The position numbers and the translations under genes are program-made. DNA of 51,580 nucleotides, taken from contig JALHQW010000056.1 of NCBI GenBank assembly GCA_022841745.1, forward strand, positions 1-51,580, given 5' to 3'. This stretch comes from Saprospiraceae bacterium (GTDB taxonomy: Bacteria > Bacteroidota > Bacteroidia > Chitinophagales > Saprospiraceae). Below the pieces are notes generated by a model. It saw only the letters and a list, made by a program, of their open reading frames with translations. It was not told where the DNA came from and searched no databases. Shown in pieces: positions 32,170-40,076 of this stretch (its first letter is position 1; every line of letters begins with the position of its first letter).

Positions 32170-32850
32170 TTAAAACATCTTTTCCAACACCGCCCCTGCC
32201 CAATATGCCAGCATCGCCGCACCAACGCCCAAGCCAAAGGTTTCCATTGCACCCCGCCAAAGCGGCTGCTCACCCACGTAACTCTTCAGCAAGCCAACGA
32301 ACAAGAACGCCGCTCCAGTCATGATGCTGGACAGCAGGAACAAATCAGATTCAAGGGCCACGAAATAATCGGCGAGGTATGCCACCATGGGCACCAGCCC
32401 CACAGCAACAAAAGAAAGGAAAGTTACAATGGCTTTCGATATTGGTGAGCGGCTGCCAGGAGTCAGACCGAGTTCATCCTTCATCATGGTGTCCACCCAT
32501 ACATCCCGGTCAGAGGTGATGGCCTTCACTACCCGCTCCAAGGAGCGCCCTTTCAATCCCTTTTTTAGGAAAATCTGACGGATTTCTTCCTTGCCCTCAT
32601 CTGGATTGAAGTCCACTTCGAGGTATTCGAGCCGTCGGTATTTTTCGTAGGTGTGCTTTTCGGAATGGTGGGAAAGGTAGCTGCCGACGCTCATGGAAAA
32701 ACCATCGGCAATAAGGTTAGCGAAGCCAAGGATGATGACCACCGAGCTATCCAACGAAGCTCCAGCAGCCCCAGCCACCACTGCAAAAGTGGTCACGATG
32801 CCGTCCATGCCGCCATAAACGAATTCGGGGAGGTAGTCTTGGCTCTTCAT
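32170..32850 (-). CDS. VIT1/CCC1-family metal transporter
   Basis: This 226-residue polytopic membrane protein begins [20 protein letters not shown], then [20 protein letters not shown] and [19 protein letters not shown], the CCC1/VIT1 signature. A charged helical hairpin ([20 protein letters not shown] and following) forms the metal-binding cytosolic domain. Three more membrane helices follow. The family exports or sequesters Fe2+ or Mn2+ from the cytosol. Its place among stress genes fits iron detoxification under redox change. The start is abutted by the large inverted repeat at 32857. Confidence 0.88.
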   Translation of the reverse strand: MKSQDYLPEFVYGGMDGIVTTFAVVAGAAGASLDSSVVIILGFANLIADGFSMSVGSYLSHHSEKHTYEKYRRLEYLEVDFNPDEGKEEIRQIFLKKGLKGRSLERVVKAITSDRDVWVDTMMKDELGLTPGSRSPISKAIVTFLSFVAVGLVPMVAYLADYFVALESDLFLLSSIMTGAAFLFVGLLKSYVGEQPLWRGAMETFGLGVGAAMLAYWAGAVLEKMF

Positions 32851-32856
32851 AATATT

Positions 32857-33068
32857 AGTTGGCAGTTCGACAGTTGGCAGTGGGCAGTCAGTTTGCAGTT
32901 GAATAGTCAGGGGCGTGGTAGCTGTTCATGGCTGCCACTGGCAATTAGTTGGCAATGAGCAGGTCTTGTCCCGAACCCCGAACCCTTGGGATGGCAAACA
33001 ATTCACAGTTGGATAGTCAGGCCGTAGTAGCAGCCCCTGACTGCCCACTGCCCACTGTCGAACTGCTA
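32857..33068. repeat. Large inverted repeat of the CAGTTGGCAGT family
   Basis: The left arm (from 32857: AGTTGGCAGTTCGACAG, TTGGCAGTGGGCAGTCAG) is mirrored by the right arm ending at 33068 (CCCACTGTCGAACTGCTAACT). The central part has TAGTCAGG and GGCAATTAGTTGGCAATG phrases. The right arm supplies the last codon and stop of the CBS protein gene ending at 33066. It shares phrases with in-frame repeats in ccoG and ccoI. Confidence 0.8.
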
Positions 33069-33512
33069 ACTCAAAAGAACTGGTTCCATAAAGGCAAAAT
33101 TCAGGAGGTCGAAAGTGGTGATGATGCCGACGAGCCGCTTTTCCCTGTCCACGACGGGGATGGCATGAAAGAGGTTCTCCCGGAAATAACCGGCGGCTAC
33201 ATCCACGGTGTCATCAGGATTGAGGCTTGCCACTTGCTTGGTCATTACTTCCGAGGCGAGCAATGAGCGCAGGATGGCCTTGTTGTATTCTTCGCTTTTG
33301 GCAGTCTTGAACATGGTAAAGCCATGCAATATCTTCAGGTAGTCCGCCTTCGAGATGATGCCTTCCACATGGCCCTCTTGGTCAATGACGGGCACGTGGT
33401 GGATATTATGCGACCTGAATATTTCATCAACCCGCTGCATCGTGTCGTCGGGATGGACGAAGAACACATTGCGGGTCATGATATTGGCGATGGTGGTGGT
33501 TCTGTCAAACAT
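33066..33512 (-). CDS. CBS-domain protein
   Basis: This 148-residue cytosolic protein is a Bateman pair of two CBS motifs: IMTRNVFFVHPDDTMQRVDE with HHVPVIDQEGHVEGIISKAD, and EVMTKQVASLNPDDTVDVAA with HAIPVVDREKRLVGIITTFD. Such modules bind adenine nucleotides and report energy state. It has no attached enzyme domain and probably acts as a regulator. Its last residues (VLLS) and stop codon come from the adjacent repeat arm. A second, similar CBS protein is encoded 65 bp upstream on the same strand, so the two are probable paralogues in one operon. Confidence 0.88.
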   Translation of the reverse strand: MFDRTTTIANIMTRNVFFVHPDDTMQRVDEIFRSHNIHHVPVIDQEGHVEGIISKADYLKILHGFTMFKTAKSEEYNKAILRSLLASEVMTKQVASLNPDDTVDVAAGYFRENLFHAIPVVDREKRLVGIITTFDLLNFAFMEPVLLS

Positions 33513-33576
33513 GATCGGTGCTTTTTATCGGTTAACGATTAACGACTTAACGGTTGACGAACTTGAGGTGTTCACG

Positions 33577-34038
33577 CTACCGCTCTTCGAATTCTTCTAT
33601 CCCTATTTCTTCACCCAATGGCGAAGCAAAACAGTGTGCCAGCAGGTCGTGTGAAGTGACGATGCCTACCAACTGCCCATCCTCGACGATGGGCAGCGCA
33701 TGGAACTTGTTGGCGAGGAAGATGTCGGCCGCAAGCCCAATGGTATCATCGGGGCCGAGCTGGAGCGGGTACTTCGTCATGATGTCCTCGGCGGTGAGAT
33801 GCTGGAAATGGGCCTTGGTATTGACCAATTTGACTGACTCGATAGACAGCACGTATGCTACCTTGTAAAAGTCTTCCCTGCTGATGATGCCGACAAGCTC
33901 GCCATGGGAGCCTGTGACGGGCAGGTGGTGGAAGCTGTGCTTCGCAAACATTTCACGCAAGCTGTTCAGGCTGGAATCTTGCTGCACAGTGACCGGGTTG
34001 GTGGTCATTATCTCCTGTACGGTGATATTCGGGTTCAT
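33577..34038 (-). CDS. CBS-domain protein
   Basis: This 153-residue protein begins MNPNITVQEIMTTNPVTVQQ and has HHLPVTGSHGELVGIISRED, DIMTKYPLQLGPDDTIGLAA and HALPIVEDGQLVGIVTSHDL, a paired CBS module that should bind AMP or ATP. ATG 34038 is chosen because the CBS fold starts there; the extra upstream 66 residues are translated repeat DNA. It lies upstream of the other CBS gene and downstream of an Hsp20 gene with its own terminator, so the CBS pair probably has a separate promoter near 34050-34180. Confidence 0.88.
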   Translation of the reverse strand: MNPNITVQEIMTTNPVTVQQDSSLNSLREMFAKHSFHHLPVTGSHGELVGIISREDFYKVAYVLSIESVKLVNTKAHFQHLTAEDIMTKYPLQLGPDDTIGLAADIFLANKFHALPIVEDGQLVGIVTSHDLLAHCFASPLGEEIGIEEFEER

Positions 34039-34120
34039 ACACGTAGGTTTTAATTGATTCAATAATATGGTGTGTTGACAATGGTTGATGGGGTTAGGTT
34101 CCCTTCCCAAAGGGATAAAT

Positions 34121-34135
34121 CGGGAATGACAAAGG
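34121..34135. repeat. CGGGAATGACAAAGG dispersed repeat copy
   Basis: This 15-mer also occurs inside pabB at 43163-43177, where it is in frame. Here it is followed by TTTTCGGG repeats (34136-34155), and similar AAAACCCGAAAAC phrases recur near 46785. Confidence 0.6.
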
Positions 34136-34184
34136 TTTTCGGGTTTTCGGGTTTTTGGGCAAATCGCAAAAGCATCATTTCGTG

Positions 34185-34222
34185 AAAAAAAAACCGGAAG
34201 CCACCTTGCGGCCGGCCTCCGG
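34185..34222 (-). terminator. Rho-independent terminator of the first hsp20
   Basis: On the minus strand, CCGGAGGCC pairs with GGCTTCCGG (one internal mismatch) and is followed by nine T residues. It lies about 40 bp after the Hsp20 stop at 34264. Confidence 0.85.
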
Positions 34223-34263
34223 GATACACCTCTCACATTGAAGAATGAGCTTTTAAGCCGGAG

Positions 34264-34719
34264 TCAAGAAACCTTGACCAATTTAGCCGGTTCTTCTTTC
34301 TCAACTTTTATCTTAGGTATGTTCAATTTCAAAATGCCGTCTGCGTAGGTTGCCTTGATATTGTCAGTTTTGACGTTTTCGGGCAGCCAAAAGGAACGGG
34401 TGAAAGCCTGATAGCTGAACTCCTTGCGGGTATAGCTCTCTTCTTTCTGCTCCTTCTCTGCTTTGGTCTCGGCACTGATGACCAAGCAGCCTTCTTTTAC
34501 CTCAACCTTGAAGTCTTCTTTCTTCATGCCTGGTGCGGCCACTTCAAGGCCGAAGGAATCCTTTGTTTCGACGACGTTGACAGAGGGCACCGTCATTTCG
34601 TGCGTAGGTAACCATCTTTTGTCAAAGAAGTCGTCGTCTTTGAAGAAGTTTGCTGCCCACCTTGGCATGTCGAGGGCAGGAAACAACTCGTTCCGGTTTC
34701 TCCAATTAACAAGTGACAT
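34264..34719 (-). CDS. Small heat-shock protein (Hsp20/alpha-crystallin)
   Basis: This 151-residue protein begins MSLVNWRNRNELFPALDMPR. An alpha-crystallin domain at about 45-140 contains SFGLEVAAPGMKKEDFKVEV and ATYADGILKLNIPKIK, with the IXI-like motif IPKI near the end. Hsp20 proteins hold unfolded clients without ATP. ATG 34719 has a strong AGGAGG ribosome-binding site (CCTCCT on the plus strand at 34727-34732). A second Hsp20 gene lies 235 bp upstream on the same strand, with quite different sequence, so they are divergent paralogues. Confidence 0.93.
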   Translation of the reverse strand: MSLVNWRNRNELFPALDMPRWAANFFKDDDFFDKRWLPTHEMTVPSVNVVETKDSFGLEVAAPGMKKEDFKVEVKEGCLVISAETKAEKEQKEESYTRKEFSYQAFTRSFWLPENVKTDNIKATYADGILKLNIPKIKVEKEEPAKLVKVS

Positions 34720-34954
34720 AACAAACCTCCTTTTATAATTAAAGGGCTTGGAACAGTGCAATGCTACCAACGCTCGGGCCAATTGGTTTCTGGGTTATAT
34801 TCTCATGGGTTTCTCAAAGTGCGACACCCAATCGTTTGGCCTTCTTGCGCTGACCCAAACCCGATTTCATAATCTCTTCTGATTACAATGGCAAAGGTAA
34901 ATGGGAGGATTCCCTGTAGAAATGACATCTGTCACCCTTCCACCCTGTTGTTTA

Positions 34955-35443
34955 TCAATCAACATCAATTTTATGCGCCCGTTTGTACTCCTTCCCTTTG
35001 CCGTCAAGGAAGCTGATGCGCAGCACGCCATTCTCACATTTGGCCTCCATCTCGTCGGCGGATACTTCCTTGGAGAGCTTGAAATTGCGCTCAAAAGCAT
35101 CCATGGCATACTCCTCAACGACATATTCCACGCCCGTCCCCTCCACATGCTGCGGCTTGTGGCCCTTCACGGTCAGCAAGTCGCCCTTGATACTTACCTC
35201 AAGGTCTTCCTTGACAAAACCGGGCACCAGCAACTCAAGTACCAGTTTTTCCTCGTGCTTTGCAACGTTGGCAGGCGGTGTGTCGTGCCTTGGAAAGTCA
35301 AACGAACTATGCCCCATGAAATGGTTGGGGTCAATCAATGGCCTGTAGCCCTCGCCCATCCAATCGAATGCGCTGTTCCGAATACTTGGTCTCCTGTTCA
35401 TTAGTGAAAGGTTTTGTGCCCTTGGCGGCTGTTGGCCGTCCAT
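34955..35443 (-). CDS. Small heat-shock protein (Hsp20/alpha-crystallin)
   Basis: This protein of up to 162 residues has the alpha-crystallin domain at about 60-155 (KLVLELLVPGFVKEDLEVSI, GVLRISFLDGKGKEYKRAHK). The C-terminal IXI is weak (HKIDVD). Two starts are possible: ATG 35443 (MDGQQPPRAQ) or ATG 35401 (MNRRPSIRNS); no clear ribosome-binding site decides between them. An AATGAT-TTTT-ATCATT palindrome lies about 100 bp upstream of the longer start, the same offset as other CRP/FNR-like sites here. This supports induction under low oxygen or redox stress as well as heat, but that is inferred. Confidence 0.9.
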   Translation of the reverse strand: MDGQQPPRAQNLSLMNRRPSIRNSAFDWMGEGYRPLIDPNHFMGHSSFDFPRHDTPPANVAKHEEKLVLELLVPGFVKEDLEVSIKGDLLTVKGHKPQHVEGTGVEYVVEEYAMDAFERNFKLSKEVSADEMEAKCENGVLRISFLDGKGKEYKRAHKIDVD

Positions 35444-35542
35444 TTTTCCGGACAGCTACCAGCTTGGCCAAAAGGCGTTTTTGATGACACTAAATTCACC
35501 TCCTTCAATGTACCAAGCGCTGTTTTCCGTCAGTCGGCATGA

Positions 35543-35558
35543 ATGATTTTTATCATTA
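35543..35558. promoter_or_regulatory. CRP/FNR-type palindrome upstream of the second hsp20
   Basis: AATGATTTTTATCATT is a perfect palindrome with the TGAT-N4-ATCA core, centred about 107 bp upstream of ATG 35443. Confidence 0.5.
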
Positions 35559-35620
35559 AAAACGATAGCCCCGTTGGGTTTCCCTGCACTTTGAAGCAGC
35601 TACATCAATGCACCCCAGCT

Positions 35621-36037
35621 TCAGTTGTCTTCGAAAAAACGCTTTACAAAAGCTGCCTTCTCGTTCTTCGTCATTCTATCAGTGGTAAGCACGGCCCGAA
35701 GGCCCGGCTTGAAGCTATGTGGATGTTCCTTAATGAAACTTGACAGGTGGTTTTTAGCCTCGCCTGGGCCGAATAGGATGACATCGTCGGCGTCGCCCAT
35801 TTTTTCAAGAACTTCCTCGAAGTACTTCCGCTCCTCGTTTCGGTGGCGATTGACAAGCGTCTTTTCGGAGACCCCTGCCACAGTGCCGCCCTGCCGACCG
35901 CCCCCGTGGGCACCGCCCTTGGCACTGCCCAGTTGACGTCCACTCTCAAATTTGCGGAAACCGACCATCTCGCCATCCACCAGTTCGAAGAAATTGGCTT
36001 CTTTGGAGTCAAGCCAAATACCAGTTTGCTTTTTCAT
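35621..36037 (-). CDS. eRF1-like (baeRF-type) stress-associated protein
   Basis: This 138-residue protein begins MKKQTGIWLDSKEANFFELV, followed by a Gly-rich loop (GGAHGGGRQGGTVAG) and RHRNEERKYFEEVLEKMGDA, then DVILFGPGEAKNHLSSFI. This layout matches small proteins related to the archaeo-eukaryotic release-factor fold (baeRF/host-attachment-like), which act on stalled ribosomes or in stress. No catalytic residue is certain. ATG 36037 is chosen because MKKQTGIWLD is the family start; the upstream part is unconserved. A perfect TTGAT-N4-ATCAA box lies 77 bp upstream. The exact family is less certain than the fold. Confidence 0.65.
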   Translation of the reverse strand: MKKQTGIWLDSKEANFFELVDGEMVGFRKFESGRQLGSAKGGAHGGGRQGGTVAGVSEKTLVNRHRNEERKYFEEVLEKMGDADDVILFGPGEAKNHLSSFIKEHPHSFKPGLRAVLTTDRMTKNEKAAFVKRFFEDN

Positions 36038-36113
36038 GACTATGCGGTTTTGATGAACAGCAAAGCTACCTTCCAAGTGATCGGTTGGCAATGAGCACGG
36101 TAGCCATGGCGGA

Positions 36114-36127
36114 TTGATTTTCATCAA
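36114..36127. promoter_or_regulatory. FNR-type box upstream of the eRF1-like gene
   Basis: TTGATTTTCATCAA matches the FNR/Anr consensus TTGAT-N4-ATCAA perfectly, 77 bp upstream of the eRF1-like start. Confidence 0.6.
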
Positions 36128-36309
36128 AGCGCATGGCATTGGGGTTGGTTGTGGTCAATGTCATGGAAAACAGGGAATATTGCACCCCAATTCGGGCGGG
36201 GGCCAAGCGCAAAGGCATTTTAAACTAATTTTAACCTCCTGCTCGTGTTGCAAAGCGACTAAAACGCCGTCTGATACGTTTAGAGAACTGAATCAAAAAA
36301 AGAAGAACC

Positions 36310-37008
36310 ATGCGAAATTACCTGATGATATTGCTGTTGGCCCTCGTTGGAACAACGGTAGCTTTTGCCCAGAAATCCAAGCCTGCCCCCGTCAAGGCAC
36401 AGCAAGAGACCTCCGACCCAGCGGCCAAGGCCGTGCTGGAGAAGATGCGCAAGAAATACGAGGCATATAGCACCTTGGAGGCCGAGTTCACACTCGAAAT
36501 CGAAGTGCCGCAACAGCCAAAACAGACCCAAAAAGGCAACTTGGTGCAGCAGGGCGATAAGTACCGACTGAAGTTCAACGACCGCACAATGGTCTCCGAC
36601 GGGAAATCGGTTTGGCTACACATCCCCAAGAACAAAGAGGTGCAAATCAACGACGTAGAGGACGACGAGGGCGAGGGCGGCATCTCCTCACCACAAGACC
36701 TGCTCAAGGCCTATGCCTGGAAGGACTATGTCTATGCCATCACCAACGAGTACAGTGAAGGCGGCAAACTGCTCCAGCAAATCGAGTTCAAGCCGACGAC
36801 CAAAGGCTCCGACTATTCCAAGGTGCGCCTGACGCTCGATAAAAAGACGCTTGAAATCGTCAGCATCAAATCCTTCGGCAAGGACGGCTCCCGCTACAAC
36901 CTCACTGTGAACAAGCTCACGCCGAACAAGACTGTGCCAGCCAGCACCTTCACTTTCGCCAAGAGTGAGTGCCCGGGTTGCAAGTTCGAAGACCTTAGGG
37001 TTGACTGA
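36310..37008 (+). CDS. lolA: LolA-family outer-membrane lipoprotein carrier protein
   Basis: This 232-residue periplasmic protein has a signal peptide (MRNYLMILLLALVGTTVAFA). The mature region begins with an Ala/Pro/Lys linker, then KAVLEKMRKKYEAYSTLEAE and FTLEIEVPQQPKQTQKGNLV, followed by SDGKSVWLHIPKNKEVQIND, the LolA open-barrel pattern. The C-terminal GSRYNLTVNKLTPNKTVPAS fits family members in Bacteroidota. LolA carries lipoproteins from the inner to the outer membrane. Several lipoproteins in this window could be clients. It ends before an inverted repeat and a bidirectional terminator. Confidence 0.88.
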   Translation: MRNYLMILLLALVGTTVAFAQKSKPAPVKAQQETSDPAAKAVLEKMRKKYEAYSTLEAEFTLEIEVPQQPKQTQKGNLVQQGDKYRLKFNDRTMVSDGKSVWLHIPKNKEVQINDVEDDEGEGGISSPQDLLKAYAWKDYVYAITNEYSEGGKLLQQIEFKPTTKGSDYSKVRLTLDKKTLEIVSIKSFGKDGSRYNLTVNKLTPNKTVPASTFTFAKSECPGCKFEDLRVD

Positions 37009-37014
37009 TGGAGA

Positions 37015-37080
37015 GTTGGCCCCAAAGGGGTGAACAGTTCGACATTCCCGATAGCTATCGGGAGTGGGCAGTCAGGTTCT
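37015..37080. repeat. CAGTTCGACA repeat copy interrupted by a 16-bp palindrome
   Basis: ACAGTTCGACA and AGTGGGCAGTCAGG, which are contiguous in the copy at 32857-33068 (apart from a shared base), are here separated by TTCCCGATAGCTATCGGG (37045-37062). This is direct evidence that the CCCGATAGCTATCGGG element inserts into other repeats. Confidence 0.75.
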
Positions 37081-37111
37081 GCTAAAACCGGACAAGTATT
37101 TGTTATCAAAT

Positions 37112-37155
37112 AAAAATGCGCACGGGTGGTTTTTGACCTCCGTGCGCATTTTTTT
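37112..37155. terminator. Bidirectional terminator
   Basis: AATGCGCACGG (37115-37125) pairs perfectly with CCGTGCGCATT (37140-37150), with A and T runs on the two sides. It lies between the convergent lolA and 37167 genes. Confidence 0.85.
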
Positions 37156-37166
37156 TATTCAATGCC

Positions 37167-37637
37167 TCAGTGGGATTTAAGCACCAAGGAATTATAAGTG
37201 TGGATTGACTTTTTAAAATGCTTTCGTGATTTTTTCTCGAATATTATTGCGAATACTGTGCCCGTGACCATTCCACCGAAGAACACGCCCTGCCAGCGTT
37301 TTTGCTTGACAGTCGGGTTGTCATCTGCATTGACAGTCATCAGCAGTAATCCATCCAAGGCCACAAAACCTGCTATATCGGCAAACAGGCCGTTTCGCCT
37401 GGCCTTCTTGAGCCCTGAAAGCGCATCGGGGTATGCCTTAAAATAGGGGATGAGGTTTTTACCTCGCCTTCCTATCTCGGCTGGGCCAGCTTCGCCCAAG
37501 CTATAGGCATAGCGGTAGTTGCCCATGCTGCTCAGCATGGTTCTCGGCTTCCAGAACTGGTGGATAGCGATGGTGTCTTGGCCATAGGCATAAACTTGCA
37601 AGACAAATGCAATAAATATTAATAATTGATGCTTCAT
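37167..37637 (-). CDS. Hypothetical exported protein
   Basis: This 156-residue protein has a signal peptide (MKHQLLIFIAFVLQVYAYGQ) and a later hydrophobic segment (WQGVFFGGMVTGTVFAIIF), so it may be exported and membrane associated. The middle is basic (GRRGKNLIPYFKAYPDALSG, LKKARRNGLFADIAGFVALD). I do not recognise a family. It lies 27 bp downstream of the lipoprotein gene at 37664, so it is probably in the same operon. Confidence 0.6.
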   Translation of the reverse strand: MKHQLLIFIAFVLQVYAYGQDTIAIHQFWKPRTMLSSMGNYRYAYSLGEAGPAEIGRRGKNLIPYFKAYPDALSGLKKARRNGLFADIAGFVALDGLLLMTVNADDNPTVKQKRWQGVFFGGMVTGTVFAIIFEKKSRKHFKKSIHTYNSLVLKSH

Positions 37638-37663
37638 AATGGATATTTTTAAAACTATTCGTA

Positions 37664-38446
37664 CTATTCCTCGCTAGGTATGCTAAAGTTTAATTTGTAG
37701 ATACCATCTTCCAATCTACCGAAATAGTCGTTGCCGTGGGCACCATCATAGTAAAGGTCGCAAGATATTTCAAAGGTCACTTCGTACATGATGTACTCAC
37801 CCTGTTCTTCCACTTCCAATTCAGAAATTCTAAATACCGTATTCTCCTGTTTTCCATTCGACGGCGACAAATTCGCAGCGATATATGGACAAACGCTCTG
37901 GTTTTTATAAAAATCATAACCAGGCAGCATGACGCATCCCCAACCAATTAAAAGATAGAACCCATCCTCTTTTCCTTCAGCCCATGACTTCCTCAGTTTC
38001 AAATCGCCTTTCTTTAGAAATTTATCTAAATAATGCTTCTGCGAATAGGTAATAGTGTCAAAAATATAAGGCGTATAAAGAAATACGTAAGGCTTGAATT
38101 CTTCGAAGATACCATGCCAATTGTCCAATATTGGTGGATAAAGGTAAAACGAATAAAAGGAGGCGTGTGATTTCGTTACGCCAAGTTCAATAGTAGGGTT
38201 GGAGGCAAGTGTAATGGTCTCGGTTGCCGTTCCGATATATGACCAATAGCCATCCACACCATCTGAAACACAAAAATCCACGCCGTTCATCTTGCCACTG
38301 AAATAACTGATGCCCTTTGGTTCCGTGCAGGAAAACACCATGTTCTCCTTCACGTATTTAAGCGTTTCGTCGTACATATCATCATCTTCTTTTTTGCAAC
38401 TTCCGCTGAATAGCAGCAAAAAAGAGAAAAAAATTAGATTCCTCAT
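37664..38446 (-). CDS. Hypothetical lipoprotein
   Basis: This 260-residue lipoprotein has the signal MRNLIFFSFLLLFSGSC with lipobox Cys17 followed by KKEDDD, a charged tether. The mature part is rich in aromatic residues and beta-prone (SYFSGKMNGVDFCVSDGVDG, YYDGAHGNDYFGRLEDGIYK). No family was recognised; the SGKMNGV.F......Y start recalls uncharacterised Bacteroidota surface lipoproteins. ATG 38446 is chosen because it starts the signal peptide. It lies 72 bp after another lipoprotein gene on the same strand, with a hairpin in between. Confidence 0.7.
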   Translation of the reverse strand: MRNLIFFSFLLLFSGSCKKEDDDMYDETLKYVKENMVFSCTEPKGISYFSGKMNGVDFCVSDGVDGYWSYIGTATETITLASNPTIELGVTKSHASFYSFYLYPPILDNWHGIFEEFKPYVFLYTPYIFDTITYSQKHYLDKFLKKGDLKLRKSWAEGKEDGFYLLIGWGCVMLPGYDFYKNQSVCPYIAANLSPSNGKQENTVFRISELEVEEQGEYIMYEVTFEISCDLYYDGAHGNDYFGRLEDGIYKLNFSIPSEE

Positions 38447-38461
38447 GGATGCAAAGGTTGT

Positions 38462-38503
38462 TGCAGTGGTACAAGGGTATGTAACCGCCATTGTACCACT
38501 GCA
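38462..38503. repeat. Hairpin between two lipoprotein genes
   Basis: TGCAGTGGTACAA (38462-38474) pairs perfectly with TTGTACCACTGCA (38491-38503). There is no T run on the coding strand, so it is more like an mRNA-stabilising or dispersed palindrome. Confidence 0.65.
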
Positions 38504-38518
38504 TGATTTTAAAAACAA

Positions 38519-39865
38519 TTACGGAATATATTCACTTGATTTGACCGTTAAAGTAAACTGTCTTGTTTGTCCGTTGGGACACGGGTTGGTAACCGTTGCC
38601 CTGACTTCTCCTGTCTCCATTTCCTCGTCCCATTGTATGGTAATGGCCTGGTTGTTGGAAGAAAGGATAGTCCCATTGGTGACCGACCAGGTTGTAGTGT
38701 AGTTTGGGTTCAAGGCAAAACCCACAAACATATACATCTCCGGGCCTTCAGAAGGCTGGACATGGGTAGAACCTGACAGGGTCATTCCCGATACACTTCT
38801 TGCAAGCTGGATTATGTCTCTCGTAATTATCCTAGTAGCGGTAGCGCCATTCGAGCAAGTAGCTACGATTGTCATGCCAACAGGTGGGCTCACTGCCGTC
38901 TGTGTGATAGTTACTCTCGGGGCTGCTGCAGGCGTCGTTGCAGTGGGAGGGGTGCCGCCAGTATTGGTCCAAGCCAAGGTGGTTATATCAGCTCCGAAAC
39001 CAGTAGCGGTAACAAGGGCCGAAGTGCAACTTGCGAAGCTGAGGGAAACGCCTGTGGGGGCATCGCAGTCAAGTTCTTCACAGCAATCAGCGTTATCAGA
39101 ATTATTTAACACGCCATCATAGAACAAGATTACACCAGCAGCAATTAATCCAGCCACTGGACTTTCTGAAATTAAGGCAATTCCTATACCAGTGATTAGA
39201 GCCCCAACCAAAATTTCTGTTTCAAAGATGCAACCCATTGTAGCCCAAAAGCCACAACCCCTCAACTGCACCTGATCATTCGCAAAATAAGTTTCGCCAG
39301 AATTACCCCATATTTCTGAGAAATAAAGGAGAATTTGTCTCGCATACACATGGGTAGCCAAGAGGAATTCTTTTTCAAGGCAGGTTAGGCTGGCAACTTG
39401 ACTCACGTCATTTTCCCAGTTAGCAATCTCTTGTATCGTTAAGTTCAACGGCACATGCGCATCAAACAAAGCCATCAAATCATTGTGAAAATCCAAGAAC
39501 TCGGTTTTGAAGGACAATGAAATATCGCCTTGTGCAACATAATAAGCCAGTCTAGGCTCCATTGCCAAGTGCCCCGTTTCAGCCTCTGTTTCTGCAAGCA
39601 GAACTTCAAAATCGTGTCTAACATCCTGTGGCAATAAGCTGAGTGGGTCTGTAGCAGATTGGTGTTTGATATAGTTATAGAATACTTCGCCGTAGTCCCG
39701 GTAGTCGTTAACATGGAAGTAGCACTCGATTCCACCCAACTGGAGTGGAGGCGGTGAAAGCGGCATTTCGACAGGAATCGCATCGTTTTTGCAACCATTT
39801 GAGATTGCCAGAACCATGAGCGCAAGCAGCAGGTTGCGCTTGGCTCGGAATGCGCATTTTTTCAT
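38519..39865 (-). CDS. Hypothetical lipoprotein with hydrophobic Gly-rich segment and Ig/PKD-like C-terminus
   Basis: This 448-residue protein has signal lipobox Cys25 (VLAISNGC). Residues about 45-200 are helical and unlike any family I know. Residues about 217-251 form a long hydrophobic Gly/Ala-rich stretch (ILVGALITGIGIALISESPV, AGLIAAGVILF), unusual inside a lipoprotein and reminiscent of pore-forming or bacteriocin-like helical hairpins. A cysteine cluster follows (CCEELDC), then two Ig/PKD-like domains (ALVTATGFGADITTLAWTNT, NYTTTWSVTNGTILSSNN). It is the first gene of a probable three-gene lipoprotein operon. The role is unknown. Confidence 0.65.
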   Translation of the reverse strand: MKKCAFRAKRNLLLALMVLAISNGCKNDAIPVEMPLSPPPLQLGGIECYFHVNDYRDYGEVFYNYIKHQSATDPLSLLPQDVRHDFEVLLAETEAETGHLAMEPRLAYYVAQGDISLSFKTEFLDFHNDLMALFDAHVPLNLTIQEIANWENDVSQVASLTCLEKEFLLATHVYARQILLYFSEIWGNSGETYFANDQVQLRGCGFWATMGCIFETEILVGALITGIGIALISESPVAGLIAAGVILFYDGVLNNSDNADCCEELDCDAPTGVSLSFASCTSALVTATGFGADITTLAWTNTGGTPPTATTPAAAPRVTITQTAVSPPVGMTIVATCSNGATATRIITRDIIQLARSVSGMTLSGSTHVQPSEGPEMYMFVGFALNPNYTTTWSVTNGTILSSNNQAITIQWDEEMETGEVRATVTNPCPNGQTRQFTLTVKSSEYIP

Positions 39866-40076
39866 AATTTTACACGTTTTTAAAATGAGTAATTTTAGAA
39901 ATGGGGCTATTGCCGAATGGGTTCAAACAAAACGGCTTTAGTCCCTTTTTCCAACTATTGAAAGCATTCGATAGCCAAACACCGATAGAAGCGCCAAGCG
40001 TTGGCACTTCAAGCAATGTGTTAATATCCTCAATCAAAGTCTCGTATGCCCTAACCTTCTACAAGAAAAAACTTTG

